Assembly: GCA_015680685.1 (NCBI GenBank)
Contig: MNCI01022611.1
Location: forward strand, 857,580 to 890,905
Reading direction: 5' to 3'
Length of the DNA stretch: 33,326 nucleotides
Origin: Gnetum montanum
Lineage: Eukaryota > Streptophyta > Gnetopsida > Gnetales > Gnetaceae
This document shows positions 10,691 through 21,314 of the stretch, piece by piece. The first letter of the stretch is position 1. Every line of letters begins with the position of its first letter. The notes under the pieces were generated by a model. The model saw nothing but the letters and a program-made list of their open reading frames with translations, searched no databases and was not told the origin of the DNA. Both the position numbers and the translations under genes were made by a program.

Positions 10691-11665
10691 TGATGAGTGG
10701 TGAGGTACCCCTATGCTCAACCATACAAATACAAGCATTTCACACATGATCTAGTTGAATTCCAAGGACTAAGTGCTTATGTGCCCTTGTGGAACAAGGA
10801 TGGGTTGGTTGATCATTGTCTTCCCAAGCTTACCTGTATGTCACAATTCTATGGTTGAGTAAGCTTGAGGCATATGATTTTTATAGCTTTTATGTTTTTA
10901 TGTCATGCATTAGTAGGGAAGGAGAGAGGTAACTAAGTAACTAATTTAACTTAACTACTCGTTAACTAAGTTCTAACTAATCCTAACACTAGCATCCATT
11001 CCCACTTTCAGTACACATCCTGAACCAGTGCAACACTATTGGGATAACCAAACGCTAATCATTACTAGGTTACCAAGCATTACACGCATGCTCGAAGTGG
11101 TTGTGCTTGGGTAATTTAACGATTTGCTTAATTGATCAAAATGAATTGCTATGCTAATAACATAAATGTAAAGTGCATAAAATAAAATAAATTCATAAGA
11201 AAATAAAATAAAAGAAATGTGTAAGAAAACAAATCTCAAGTGCTACAAGGATGAATCAAAGAGCTCATCTTTATTTCCGTACACAAGGTGTGCTTAGGTA
11301 TATAATGCTCAAATAAAGATCCATCCACACTTAGACCTACTACTATGGGCACTTGGAAAATACTCTAACTTTCAAATAGACTACAAGAGTTTTGATACTT
11401 GACTACTAAAAGTCTTCCTCCCCAATTATGCGCTTGGGCACTATATTTATAGGCTTGGGAGAAACTACCCTAATAATTAGAGTAGCTACTCTAATAATTA
11501 GAATAACTACTAAAGTAACTGCTAGACTAACCACTTTAATAATTAGAATAACTACTAGAGTAACCACTCTAATAATTAGAGTAACTACTAGAGTAACCGC
11601 TAGAGTAACTACTCTAATAATTAGAATAACTTCTAGAGTAACCGCTAGAGTAACTGCTCTCATCA
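10691..11665 (-). repeat. 3' LTR of the outer element
   Basis: It is homologous along its length to 27239-28187, with roughly 7-8% substitutions by eye over the first 460 bp, mostly transitions. Ends are TGATGAG (10691) and CTCATCA (11659-11665), a perfect 7-bp terminal inverted repeat containing the usual TG...CA. On the minus strand a TATAAATA box lies at 11451-11444. U3 carries five palindromic TAATAATTAG modules. It is 26 bp longer than its partner, mainly in that module region. Confidence 0.95.
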
Positions 11666-11678
11666 TACCCCCACAACT
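11666..11678 (-). other. Polypurine-tract-like site of the outer element
   Basis: Read on the minus strand, GTTGTGGGGGTA abuts the 3' LTR start TGATGAG. A purine-rich G-run at this place primes plus-strand synthesis in LTR elements. The inner element has a similar site (ATGGAGGTA) at the same position. Confidence 0.6.
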
Positions 11679-13642
11679 GAATGAAAACTTGTCCTCGAGT
11701 TCCTTACAAAATATTAGGAAGGTATGATATTACTGACTAATTGACAACTGATGGTGGAATGGGATGACAGACTCAACGTGCTTAATGAACAGATTAATAA
11801 GCATATTACAACATTAGTGTTTATGATCATTTTGGTGAACACTCATACATAAATGAAATCCAAGCCTTTATTTGGAAGCTTGAAAAGAATGAGAGAGAGA
11901 GAGAGAGAGAGAAGATGGAGCATGTTTCTACCAATTCCGAGATTATGCCTTCCATTATTTATCCATAGCCATGCCACCAAACTTGCTCCTTTCATAAATG
12001 CTCTAGTTTTGGTCCATCCTGAGTGCTTCCTCCAAGCCCAGTCCATTGTTTGTATGATCGTGATTTGCACACACAACGCAATCAAAAATCAACAAGGATA
12101 GATAACCACAATGTAGTTGATACCTTGCCTTGATATGAAGCACATTGGCTGAGTTTTGGTTATGGCAGAAACTGGTTTGGAGATTTATCACTAGCAACTA
12201 CCCAAGGTGTAGGGGTTAGGCAATTAGTAAAATAGAAAAAATTGAAAAATATGTGCTAGGGCCCCCACGATGAAGAGTGAAACTTTGGTAGTTATAAGAT
12301 GGAAAAAAATGAGGAACAAGAAAGATGAAAAATATCAATAGCAACGCCAATAAAATGGTTGTCATGGATGGGGATGAAATAAGAAATGATTGATTGTAGG
12401 AAATTTTTAAGAGAAAGAAGTTAACAATTTCACCAAAAAGAAATTCCAGTGGGTCCTCCCCAAACTAGGCTCATGCCCTTTATGCCCTAACAAACCTACA
12501 AACCAAAGAGTCCGTAGGCTCTAGGAATGTCATTTGGAAGCAAGAGTTAAAAACTTACCCATAAGAATTCACCAAAGAAAGATAATGCATCAACCCAAAA
12601 TGGACTAATGATAAAACCTGCAATGAGGTGGAAAATGGAAAGAAATATGGAGAGGAGAGAATGGAATGGAATCCCAAGAACAAGGTTGTGTAAAGCCCCT
12701 TGTGTATTTCATGGTTAAGATAACTGAGTAGAACTCATCCCAAATCTAGACTCAAACCAACCACATTCAGTGACCTTGCATCAATACACTTGGCCAATCC
12801 ATCCTCTTGAAGCAACAAGAATGCTTCCACAAAGAGTGACCACCATCACAAGAAGAGTGAGATGGAGAAGCAGGAAGCGAGAAAGGGCCTTAGTTAGAGG
12901 GAACCTTCAAGCATGGGTAACATGTCTTTCCAATGCCATAACCAATTCTTATAGCCCATATTACTTTATTATGTCTAAGGGGTATGCTTTGAATTCTCAC
13001 ATTTTTCTCTTTTTTTTTTCTCTCTCTCTTTTTGATGCATGAGAACCACACTGTGCAAAGTCTTATTTTTATTCACTTAGCTTCCTAATATTTGAACAAT
13101 GTTAGAATGGCGAAAAACCTAAGAAGAAGCATCCAAGCACCCAAGAGAATGGCTAGCACCAATGCATCAAATCCCCCTAAAGTCACACTCTTTTCATACT
13201 TTGAGTCTTTCCTTGGTTTGAAAAATACGCAGCCACCAATTCAATAATAAGTTTACCTAAAAAAAGGGGATTGTACAGTCCCAAGACAAAGGAGACCATA
13301 GAGTTGTATGGATGAGTGGACGGAATGGACTCATTGCCTATTTTACCAAAAGAACCATATCTTAATATCATCATCATAATTCCAAGGTAAAAACCAAGCA
13401 TTAGCAATCAATATGATATAATTTAATCCACCATCATGAGCACTTATTAGATGATGAATAAAAGTAAATCAAGTAAACAAAAAAATAGTGAAAACATGAA
13501 TGATGGTGTAAAACAAAAATAAAAAAAGTTGAAAGAATGTGTAAAACAAAAAATGTGTAAAAAAAATTCAAAAATAATTGAGGGCCTAGAATGGTTAACA
13601 TAGGTGGCCATCTCCCCTATGACTAAGCTGGAAGGAGGAGAT
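11679..13642. other. 3' non-coding region of the outer element
   Basis: About 2 kb between integrase and 3' LTR. It is homologous to 15035-16990 of the inner element throughout, for example the blocks around GCATGAGAACCACAC (13037) and CATCCAAGCACCCAAGAGAA (13131). Open frames here (such as 12770-13042 plus, 11843-12085 minus) are not conserved between the two copies, so I do not call genes. No env-like coding region is visible. A (GA)n tract lies at 11891-11912. Confidence 0.75.
11891..11912. repeat. (GA)11 microsatellite
   Basis: A pure GA run. The equivalent place in the inner element (about 15218-15236) has an interrupted GA/GAAA tract, so the run expanded or was interrupted after the two families split. 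Confidence 0.9.
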
Positions 13643-14049
13643 CTAAAATAGTGAGTAGGGTTGTCCATTAAGAGAGGTAGCATGTGTACTAGCTATCCTA
13701 AGCTCCTGGAAAGGTTTGGTTTGTTGCATGTTAACCAAAAGTTTCTTATCTGAACTCTCAAGTTTATATATTATCATGGCCCCTGAAGGAAAAGTTGCAT
13801 AAATAATATAAGGTTCTTCCCACAGTGTTTGAAATTTACTACATTGTGGCATATGTGTGGGATTCCAGTAGAGAACCTTATCTCCTGGTTGATATTTAAC
13901 TTTCCTAATTCTTAGGTTATGACGTTGTTTATTGAAGGCCTTTTGTAATGCATTAGATGATAGGGGATTGAATCAACTTTCATCTAGCAAGTTAAGAGCT
14001 ACTAACTATTGTTTCTGTACTAGATCAAGATCAAGGTTGATGTCACATT
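13643..14049 (-). pseudogene. Integrase C-terminal part of the outer element
   Basis: On the minus strand this continues the integrase interrupted at 21310. It reads through QKAFNKQRHNLRIRKVKY and PGDKVLYWN to KFQTLWEEPYII and the YKLESSDKKLLV block, and ends at TAG 13643-13645. The PGDKVL, W..PY and GA...L..S features are typical of the C-terminal domain of Ty3/gypsy integrases. TAG near 13999 and TGA near 13971 interrupt it. Its frame matches the N-terminal part because the nested element plus duplicated 5 bp is 7260 bp, divisible by three. Identity rests on motifs and on this continuity. Confidence 0.85.
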
Positions 14050-14054
14050 CTATG
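14050..14054. repeat. Target-site duplication of the inner element (left copy)
   Basis: CTATG is present immediately outside the left inner LTR and again at 21310-21314 outside the right one. It lies within the outer element's integrase coding sequence. Confidence 0.93.
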
Positions 14055-15021
14055 TGATAAGTGGCAAGGTACCCCTACACTCAATCATATAAAATGAGCA
14101 TAGCACAAGTGATCCAGTCGAACTTCATAGAGTAAATGCCTACATGCCCCATGGAACACTTGGGGTTAATCATTCGTTGTCTTCCCAGACTTACTTGTGT
14201 TTGTCATGGTGTATGGTTAAGTAAGTCTGAGGTATATGATTTTTATATCTTTTATGTGTTTTATGTCTTCTATGCTATTGAGGTGAAGGGTTGAGAAACT
14301 AGCTAACTCTAACTAATGACCTAAGTCTAAATTAACTAGCATTAGCATCCATTCCCACTTACTGTACACACCCTGAACTATGCAACCGCTGCTACCAAAC
14401 GCTAATCGTTACTGGGATCACCACGCGTAATGCACGTGCTCAAAGTGGTCGTACTGAGGCACTTAACTAGCCTAAATGTAATGAGCATCCATTCCTTGAC
14501 TAGCTGTACACATCCTTAGATGCTCATAATCAAGTCGTACTCATTCCGCATTCTAGGAGTTGAGGGTGAGAGAATCTAATCGCAATGAGAAACCGATTTC
14601 TTGATTAGCCGTACACATTCGTAAATACTCATAATCAAGTTGTACTCATGTCGCGCTATTGTAGGATAATAAATAACAGGTAAGAAATAACATGTAATAA
14701 ATCCTATTCCATGCACTACAAGCTTTATCCATAAAACTTGTCTTTATTGCCATACACAACTTGCGTTCAGGTACAATGTTGCTCAAATAAAGATCTGTTC
14801 ACTTGGGGACTCCTACTGCAGGCACATGGAAAATATTCTATCTCTAGAGTGATCAATCTACCAGAGTTTCCCTACTTCTATCCTAGGATGGAAAATAAGG
14901 GGAGTGCTGCCTCTTATTTATAGATTTGGCAGTGGACCATGATATCGCGTATGCGACATCACAGGGGACGACACGATATCACGTACGCGATATCGTGGCT
15001 CATGTGAATCACATCTCATCA
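14055..15021 (-). repeat. 3' LTR of the inner element
   Basis: Paired with 20357-21309. The start is a mutated TGATAAG and the end is CTCATCA. On the minus strand a TATAAATA box lies at 14922-14915. U3 carries two CG-rich near-palindromes (14941-14960 and 14975-14994, GATATC...GATATC). The partner LTR lacks about 14 bp of the second one, which accounts for the length difference. It shares its first ~200 bp layout and the CATCCATTCCCACTT block with the outer LTR, so the two families are related. Confidence 0.95.
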
Positions 15022-15034
15022 TACCTCCATGACT
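15022..15034 (-). other. Polypurine-tract-like site of the inner element
   Basis: On the minus strand AGTCATGGAGGTA abuts the 3' LTR. It is a short purine-rich tract in the position expected for the plus-strand primer. Confidence 0.5.
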
Positions 15035-16990
15035 AAATGAAAACTCCTCCTCGAGTTCCTTACAATAATATCGAGAAGGTATGGAATTATTGAGGGGAAT
15101 GAAACTAATGGGATGACATGTGAATGGATCATCATTACAAGACTTGACAAAACTGGTATTCATGACAACAAGGGTGAACACCTTATTACAATGACATCAG
15201 GCCTTAGTTGGCAATTGAGAAAGAGAGAGAGAAAGAAGTGTTTCTGCTACCAACGCCAATATTATGTCTTCATTGTCCATCTATAAGTGTGCCATCGGTC
15301 TTGCTCCTTGCATAGCTGCTTCAGTGCTGCTCCATTCCAAGTGTTTGCTTTTGATCCAATCCGTTGTTTGTATGATCACCATCTACACACACAACACAAT
15401 CTTATATTAGCAAGGGTAAATGAATCATCCTGTAATTGATACCTTGCTTCAGTGTAGGTCCATTGACTAGGTTGTGGTATGGCTAATACGGATTTTGGGA
15501 TATCTTAATAATGACTACCGAAGGCGTAGGGGTTAGAAAAGAATTGAAAAATTTGGGGCTAAGAGAAAATTAAAAAAATCGAGCCCCGTACCCCCATGAC
15601 TAATCGCGAACCTCCAGTAGCATTAGAATGGAGAAGGAAAAGGAGTAAGAAAGATAGATAAAAAGGGAAAACTATGGCATCAATGAAATGGATGTCAAGA
15701 TGGAAATGAATAAAATAAAATTAATTACAAAATTTTAAGGGAAAGAATTTAACTAATGCTCCAAATAGGAATGTCAGTGGATCCTCCCCAAAGTAAGCTC
15801 ATGCCCTTAATGCCCTGACAAACCCACATTCAAAGAGTCTATAGGCTCTGGGAATGTTATTTGAAACAAGAGTTAAAGTCTTAACCGTAAAAATTTACCA
15901 AAAAGAAAACAATGCATCAACCAGAATATATACACTAATGATACAATCGGCAATTAGGTGAACAATGGAGAGAAGGATGGAGAGAAGGAAATGGAATGGA
16001 ATCCCAAGAACAAGGTGGTGTATAGCCCCTTGTGTGTTTTATGATTAATGTGACTTGACAAGTCTCATTCCAACTCCGACCTTAAACAAACCACATCTAG
16101 TGACTTCACATCAATGCATTCAGCTGAACCATCCTCTTGAAGTAACAAGAATGCATCCTCCAAGAGCCACCACCATTTTGACAAAACAAAGGAGGGAATG
16201 AGAAGCAAGAAGGACCTTAGTTAGAGGGAACACTTTTGGTTCCATAACCAGTGCTTGTAGCCCAAGTTTATTCATCTAAGGGGTCTGCTTTGAATTCTCA
16301 CTTTGTTTGTTTTTTTTGTTTTTTGTTTTTTGTATTTTTATGCATGAGAACCACACCATGCAAAGACTTTTTATTTTTATTGTCTTAGCTTCCGATAGTT
16401 GGGTAACATCGGAATAGCAAGAAAAATCAAGAAGAAAAACATCCAAGCACCCAAGAGAATGACCAACATGAAAGCATCAAGTTCCTTTGAAGTCACACCC
16501 TTTTCAAGCCTTGAGTCCTTCCTTAGTTTGAGAAATACCGAGTCACCGATTCGTTTAAGTTCTTATTAGAAGGGGACTATACATTTCCAAGCCAAGAGAG
16601 ACCATAGAAACTGGTGGATGGATAGATGAAGTGGTATCATTGCCTGCCAAATCAAAAGAAACATACCTTAGTATCAACATTGTAACTTAAAGGTAAAAAC
16701 CAAACATTAGCAATCAATATGAAAATAGTTCATACCATCATTCCGAACACTTATTGGGTGACAAAATTACATGGTGGAACACACACACACACACACAAAA
16801 TAGAAAAAGTATAACGATGTTGTAAAACAAAAACTAGAAAAATTAAACAAATTTGTAAAACAAAAACTAGAAAAGTTAAAGAAACATGTAAAACAAAAAT
16901 CGAAAAAGAACTGAGGGCCCCATATGATCAGCATAGGTGGCCATCTCCCCCATGATTGAGTTTTAAGGAAGAGATCCAAAATAATGAGTG
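15035..16990. other. 3' non-coding region of the inner element
   Basis: Homologous to the outer element's 11679-13655. No frame is conserved between the copies. An (AC)n run lies at 16779-16797. The right boundary near 16990 is the deletion junction where the pol region is missing. Confidence 0.75.
16779..16797. repeat. (AC)n microsatellite
   Basis: A pure AC run of about nine units within the inner element's 3' non-coding region. It is absent from the matching place in the outer element. Confidence 0.85.
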
Positions 16991-17037
16991 CCTGTTTGAA
17001 TTTCTAAGAAGTGTCCAACTTCTCCCAATTGATGATC

Positions 17038-18081
17038 TTAGATTAAGGGATGGAAGTTGGTTTCCTTAGTTCGTTCCATGCATATTTGGTTGCTCCTTTG
17101 AGTAGCTATTAACCACGGGGTGTCTACTGCTAGTTGTGTGGTTGCTACATACAGGAATATTTGTTTCAATCTTTCAAGAGCACACTTGTTACATGGAGGC
17201 ATTTCCTCCATGTCATCACCCGATGAATCACTGTATGTGATGCATGGAACTTTCCTCTTCTCGATCTTTCCACAAATGTTTATCTTAGAGATTTTCAAGG
17301 AAAGATCGTGGATCCTAAAGCATGCATCAACTGTACTTAGCCATGCCCTTCCCATTATAATTGGGAAGTCCCCTTCGTTGTTGTTAACTTCAATCACTAG
17401 AAAACTAGCTGGGTAAGACCAACCACACATAGTGGTAATGATGTCCTCCACCAATCCCAAGGGAATGGTGATGGACTAGTCTGCCAGCTCTAGTTGAATG
17501 TTGCTCTTCTTAAGTTGGGGTAGGTTCCAGGCATGATACATCTCTCATGATATTAAGTTGACTCCGGAACCTGAGTCAAGAAAATCTCTATGTGGTTTGT
17601 TCCTGGCAATCTGTAAATAGGTTAAGGGACTCCTAGGATCAGTTAGTTTCTTGGGAAGATGGCCTACCTTAATCCAGTTGGTTACGGTATGCGTTAACAT
17701 AACCGTATGCATTACATTGTATTGGACTGAAGGGTGCTCCGAAGTGTTAGATGGTGAAGGAATGTACATGGGCCCAACTGCTTGTTGTTGCAAGAGTTTG
17801 TCTGGACTTTTGGTTCTGAAGAAGGATCTTCTCTTTTTATAGTTGTCAGAACTAGCAGCAGGTTGGATATTTACAGTTCTTGCAGCGTGACGTTGCTGCG
17901 GTTGAGGAGGAAGTTTCCCTTGCATTGTTGGAGCAGGAGGTGTTACGGGAACTACTTGTGGTGGAAGAGGTGCAGATAGATTAGGAGGATGGTGTGGGTA
18001 TGGAGTGTCTCCCAGAGGAGAAGGAGTCCTTTTGAAGTACTCCCAAACTTGGTAGTGATGGTTGGGGGTTGTGTGACTCAT
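17038..18081 (-). pseudogene. Retropepsin-like protease region of the inner element
   Basis: Minus strand, same frame as the gag start. A Pro/Gln-rich linker (about 18081-17850) leads to the protease motif HRDFLDSGSGVNLIS at about 17590-17545, in which DSG is the retropepsin catalytic triplet. After one or more stops the frame continues (17460-17038) with GLVEDIIT, YPASFLVIEV and PIIMGRAWLSTVDA. This corresponds to the conserved segment after the protease of Athila elements, where IILGRPFLATA is usual. A TAA at 17038-17040 ends it, and about 50 bp further the sequence switches to 3' non-coding DNA instead of an RT. The frame is broken at about 17540-17465, so it is inactive. Confidence 0.82.
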
Positions 18082-20214
18082 AGAGTTACTTAGAGAAATT
18101 GGCTACTACACATAATATCCATAAGGGTTAGGCTACTAGTAAGGGTACTGATGTTTTGGCGATGGAATCCCCTATGACTGTGGGTTTTTCCACTGCTAAT
18201 GCTATCCGATGGGCTATGGTGGAGTTCCACTTGGATAATACATTAGTGGTTGGTGGAATTACCTTGGGTTACCTTGTGGATAAGGTAACCTTTGAGGTGT
18301 TTTCCGTTGTTTGAGTTTTGGATTAAGCGCGTACACCCCAGACTCCTATAGATGTGAGGTGATGGGGCAACATCCCTTAGGATGGTCATAGTGGCAGATC
18401 TCACATCCACCATCATCGTCTATGTCAGAGTCCACAGCCACATTGGAGTTAGTGATTTTTCCTTTACTCTTGTTATGTGCAGGTCCTAAATCTCTCCACT
18501 TTTTCTTACCTTTGTCACTACTTAGTTCTACCTTAGACTCTTCTACAATTTTTAAGATAGTTTCAATTATAGAGTCTAAGGAACTCCATACGTCATCTAC
18601 CTTAGCCAATATTTCTGTTGTGAGCTTTTGAAGTGGTAAAGCCTTTCTTTTCACCAACTCTTTAATTGGTGACTCATCCTCTGCATCGCAAAACTTCACT
18701 CCCTTCTTTTGAAGGGAGGGATCACGGTTGTACTCTTCGCACTTTCCCTTTTGCATAGCTCACCTTCTTCTTTTACTACTTGTTCCAACAAGCGATGTAC
18801 TTCATGGGCTCTAAGTTGTGAGAGTCTCTCTTGGGCATAAGTTCCAAGGATTCTTCTAGTTTCATGCCTTAGCCCATCCACGATGTGGTGAAGTTGATCC
18901 TGTTGAGCGTACCCATGGCCTGGACAATGATGTAACAATGTGTAGTAGTGGGCCATGGCAGCATCCAAGGGTTCATATGTACCTTGCTTCCAGCCTTAAA
19001 TCTGCTTATGCAAATTGGACACTCTGGAGTATGTTTGATACTTTTTTTTTGAATAGTTCTAGCATCGTACTCCACCTCCTAATGATTTCCAGTTCTAAGG
19101 ACCAGTGCCAACTCTCTGTTTCTTTGGTGAGTGTCCTTGGGAACAAATTAAGTTTTTGCCACTCATTTTCTATATTCTGCAAGGCATAGGCATTGTGGAA
19201 TGCCTATAAATGATTTTTCAGATCTGCATTGTATCCCCCTTAAAATCATGGGATGTTGTTCATGTCGAAACATTTGATCCGACTATCTTTTAAATGCCTT
19301 TTGGGAATCCTAACTACCTCTGTTATGTCAAGCATACTTTGGCTTATGTGTAGGGGCTTGTCATGATCATCTCTTTCATGATGCCTATGATGTCTACGTT
19401 GTTCCCTACTCTCCCTACATCCTTGCCCTTGTCCTCTCTCTCAACTTTCCTATCGAGGTCTTTCATCTTTCTTACCTTTATCGTCACCTTTATGTTCATG
19501 ATGGCTACGCCCAGATGTGGAAGGAGAGGGTGAGTGATGGGATGAAGGAGAAGAAGAAGGGGAACCATTGCCATGATGATGTTTCTTTCCTTCTCTTCAG
19601 CTGCTACGGCCCCGATCGTGGTGATGATCTAAGTGCTCATCCTTAGCATGAGTGGTTGTTCTCTCTGTGAACAGTTGGTGTTCACAGGCATCAGAACCAT
19701 GGTTATGTATCGTTGATCATAGATTCTAATACCCAACCTCCTCACCATTGTTAGGAGGTGGAACACCATTTGTTAAAGAACCCTTGATAAGGGGTTCCTC
19801 ATCTCCTATTTCGCTAAGGACATGTGAGGCTTTACCCTTTAGAAAAGTATGTTGACTCTCCTACCTTAAGTCCCTCATACGTTGGGCATCTGTGGGATAA
19901 TAATCCCTCATGTCAAAATCTTCCAGAACGTATTCAACATATAATTTAGTTATGCCTATTTGTGCCAAGGCATGAAAAAGCATGCAAGAAACTGATCGAT
20001 CTGAGGATAACACAATGTTACCTTGCAAATATCTCCATTGCAGCTATTCGTCTTGATGGAGGATAAAGGTGAAGTCTGGAATATACTCATCAGGATGAGT
20101 ATAAACTATCTTGTATTGTTTAGGACTTGCCTGATTTCAGCTATGTGTTTTATGTTGCCAATTGTCTCATGTATGGTCCTTAGGTGGTGAGTTACTCTTA
20201 TGAGAAGAATACAT
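18082..20214 (-). pseudogene. Athila-like gag of the inner element
   Basis: It likely starts at ATG 20214 (MYSSHKSNSPPK), parallel to the outer gag start. A charged region follows, then the gag core at 18968-18700 (MDAAMAHYYTLLHHCPGHGY, HHIVDGLRHETRR), which resembles the W...L..CPHHG..L...FY.GL core of plant gypsy Gags. A zinc knuckle CEICHYDHPKGCCP lies at about 18395-18355 (C-x2-C-x3-H-x4-C). The frame shifts by one nucleotide near 18735-18750 and again upstream of 19574, with no net change. A Gln-rich tail at about 18345-18085 is riddled with TAG codons. Gag would form the particle and bind RNA. This copy cannot make a full product. Confidence 0.83.
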
Positions 20215-20336
20215 TTTTATCAGTGTGCTAATTCACCGTTATATAAATTTTTTCTTTTGATTAACCCGAAGGTTTGTTCAGGCTCACAACAATGTGAATG
20301 ATATCCTTTATGTTCTATTCAATGCAAAAACACTTA

Positions 20337-20355
20337 GTCCCCAGCAACACCACCA
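20337..20355 (-). other. Primer-binding site of the inner element (tRNA-Asp type)
   Basis: On the minus strand, one base after the 5' LTR, TGGTGGTGTTGCTGGGGAC resembles the complement of the plant tRNA-Asp 3' end with about 5 mismatches, nearly all transitions. Athila elements are known to use this primer. Confidence 0.7.
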
Positions 20356-20356
20356 A

Positions 20357-21309
20357 TGATGAGTGGTGAGGTACTCCTACACTCAACCATACGAAACGAG
20401 CGTAGCATGGGCGATCCAGTCAAAATACATAGACTAAATGCCTACATGCCCCATGGAGCACTTGGGGTTAATCATTCATTGTCTTCCCAAACTTACTTGT
20501 GTTTGTCATAGTGTATGGTCAAGTAAGTCTGAGGTATATGATTTTTATATCTTTTATGTGTTTTATGTCTTCTATGCTATTGAGGTGAAGGGTTGAGAAA
20601 CTAGCTAACTCTAACTAATGACCTAATTATAAATTAACTAGCATTAGCATCCATTCCCACTTACTGTACACACCCTGAACTATGCAACCGTGGCTACCAA
20701 ATGCTAATCGTTACTGGGATTACCACGCGTAACGCATGTGCTTGAAGTGATCATACTAAGGCACTTAACTAGCCTAAATGTAATGAGCATCCATTCCTTG
20801 ACCAGCCGTACACATCCTTAGATGCTCGTAATCAAGTCATACTCATTCCACATCCTAGGAGTTGAGGGTAAGAGAATCTAATCATGATGAGTAGCCGATT
20901 CCTTGATTAGCTGTACACATCTGTAAATGCTCGTAATCAAGTTGTACTCATGCTGCGCTATTGCAGGGTAATAAATAATAGGTATGAAATAACATGTAAT
21001 AAATCCTATTCCATGCACTGCAAGGTTTATCCACAAATCTCGTCTTTATTTCCATACACAACTTGCATTCAGGTACAATGTTGCTCGAATAAAGATCCAT
21101 TCACTTGGGGACTCCTACTATGGGCACATGGAAAATATTCTATCTCTGGGGTGATCAATCTGCCAGAGTTTTCCTACTTCTAGCCTAGGATGGAAAATAA
21201 GGGGAGTGCCGCCTCTTATTTATAGATTTGGTCGCGGACGGCGATATCGCGTACGTGACATTGCAGGGGATGATGCGATATCACGGCTCATGCAAATTGC
21301 GTCTCATCA
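20357..21309 (-). repeat. 5' LTR of the inner element
   Basis: Starts TGATGAG, ends CTCATCA (a perfect 7-bp inverted pair). It is the upstream LTR for minus-strand transcription. It has one full near-palindrome (GATATCGCGTACGTGACATT at 21243-21262) and a shortened second one. An AATAAA-type signal on the minus strand (plus TTTATT near 21045) lies downstream of the TATA box, so R would fall between them. Confidence 0.95.
21217..21224 (-). promoter_or_regulatory. TATA box in the inner 5' LTR
   Basis: The plus strand reads TATTTATA, giving TATAAATA on the minus strand, about 85 bp inside U3 from the 5' end of the LTR. It is conserved in the other inner LTR (14915-14922) and in the outer 3' LTR (11444-11451). 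Confidence 0.7.
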
Positions 21310-21314
21310 CTATG
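21310..21314. repeat. Target-site duplication of the inner element (right copy)
   Basis: CTATG, identical to 14050-14054. On the minus strand it is part of an integrase codon pair, and the frame resumes at 14049. Confidence 0.93.

Larger units (their letters stand above)
14055..21309 (-). mobile_element. Inner nested Athila-like element lacking RT, RNase H and integrase
   Basis: A 7255-bp LTR element on the minus strand with LTRs of 967 bp (left) and 953 bp (right), TGATGAG/CTCATCA-type ends, CTATG target duplication, tRNA-Asp-like primer site, gag, a protease region, then 2 kb of 3' non-coding DNA and a purine-rich tract. Alignment with the outer element shows the pol part missing. Sequence matching the outer protease-RT spacer (about 23778-23830) joins directly, near 16990, sequence matching the very end of the outer integrase frame (about 13655). 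About 2.86 kb is absent. Such an element could move only with enzymes supplied by an autonomous relative. LTRs differ by very roughly 6-10% by eye. Confidence 0.93.

Noticed and set aside
11428-11727. Open frames of repeated Thr/Arg/Ile residues on both strands in the outer LTRs
   Set aside because: They are translations of the palindromic LTR modules (also at 27964-28336) and lack any gene signal.
12770-13042. 90-residue plus-strand open frame in the outer 3' region, considered as an env-like gene
   Set aside because: The homologous part of the inner element (about 16100-16330) does not keep the frame, and no membrane-protein pattern is visible.
18085-18346. Alternative genetic code with TAG read as Gln
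   Set aside because: The other frames also carry TAA and TGA stops, frameshifts and lost catalytic residues, and TAG swaps with CAG between copies. Mutational decay explains it.
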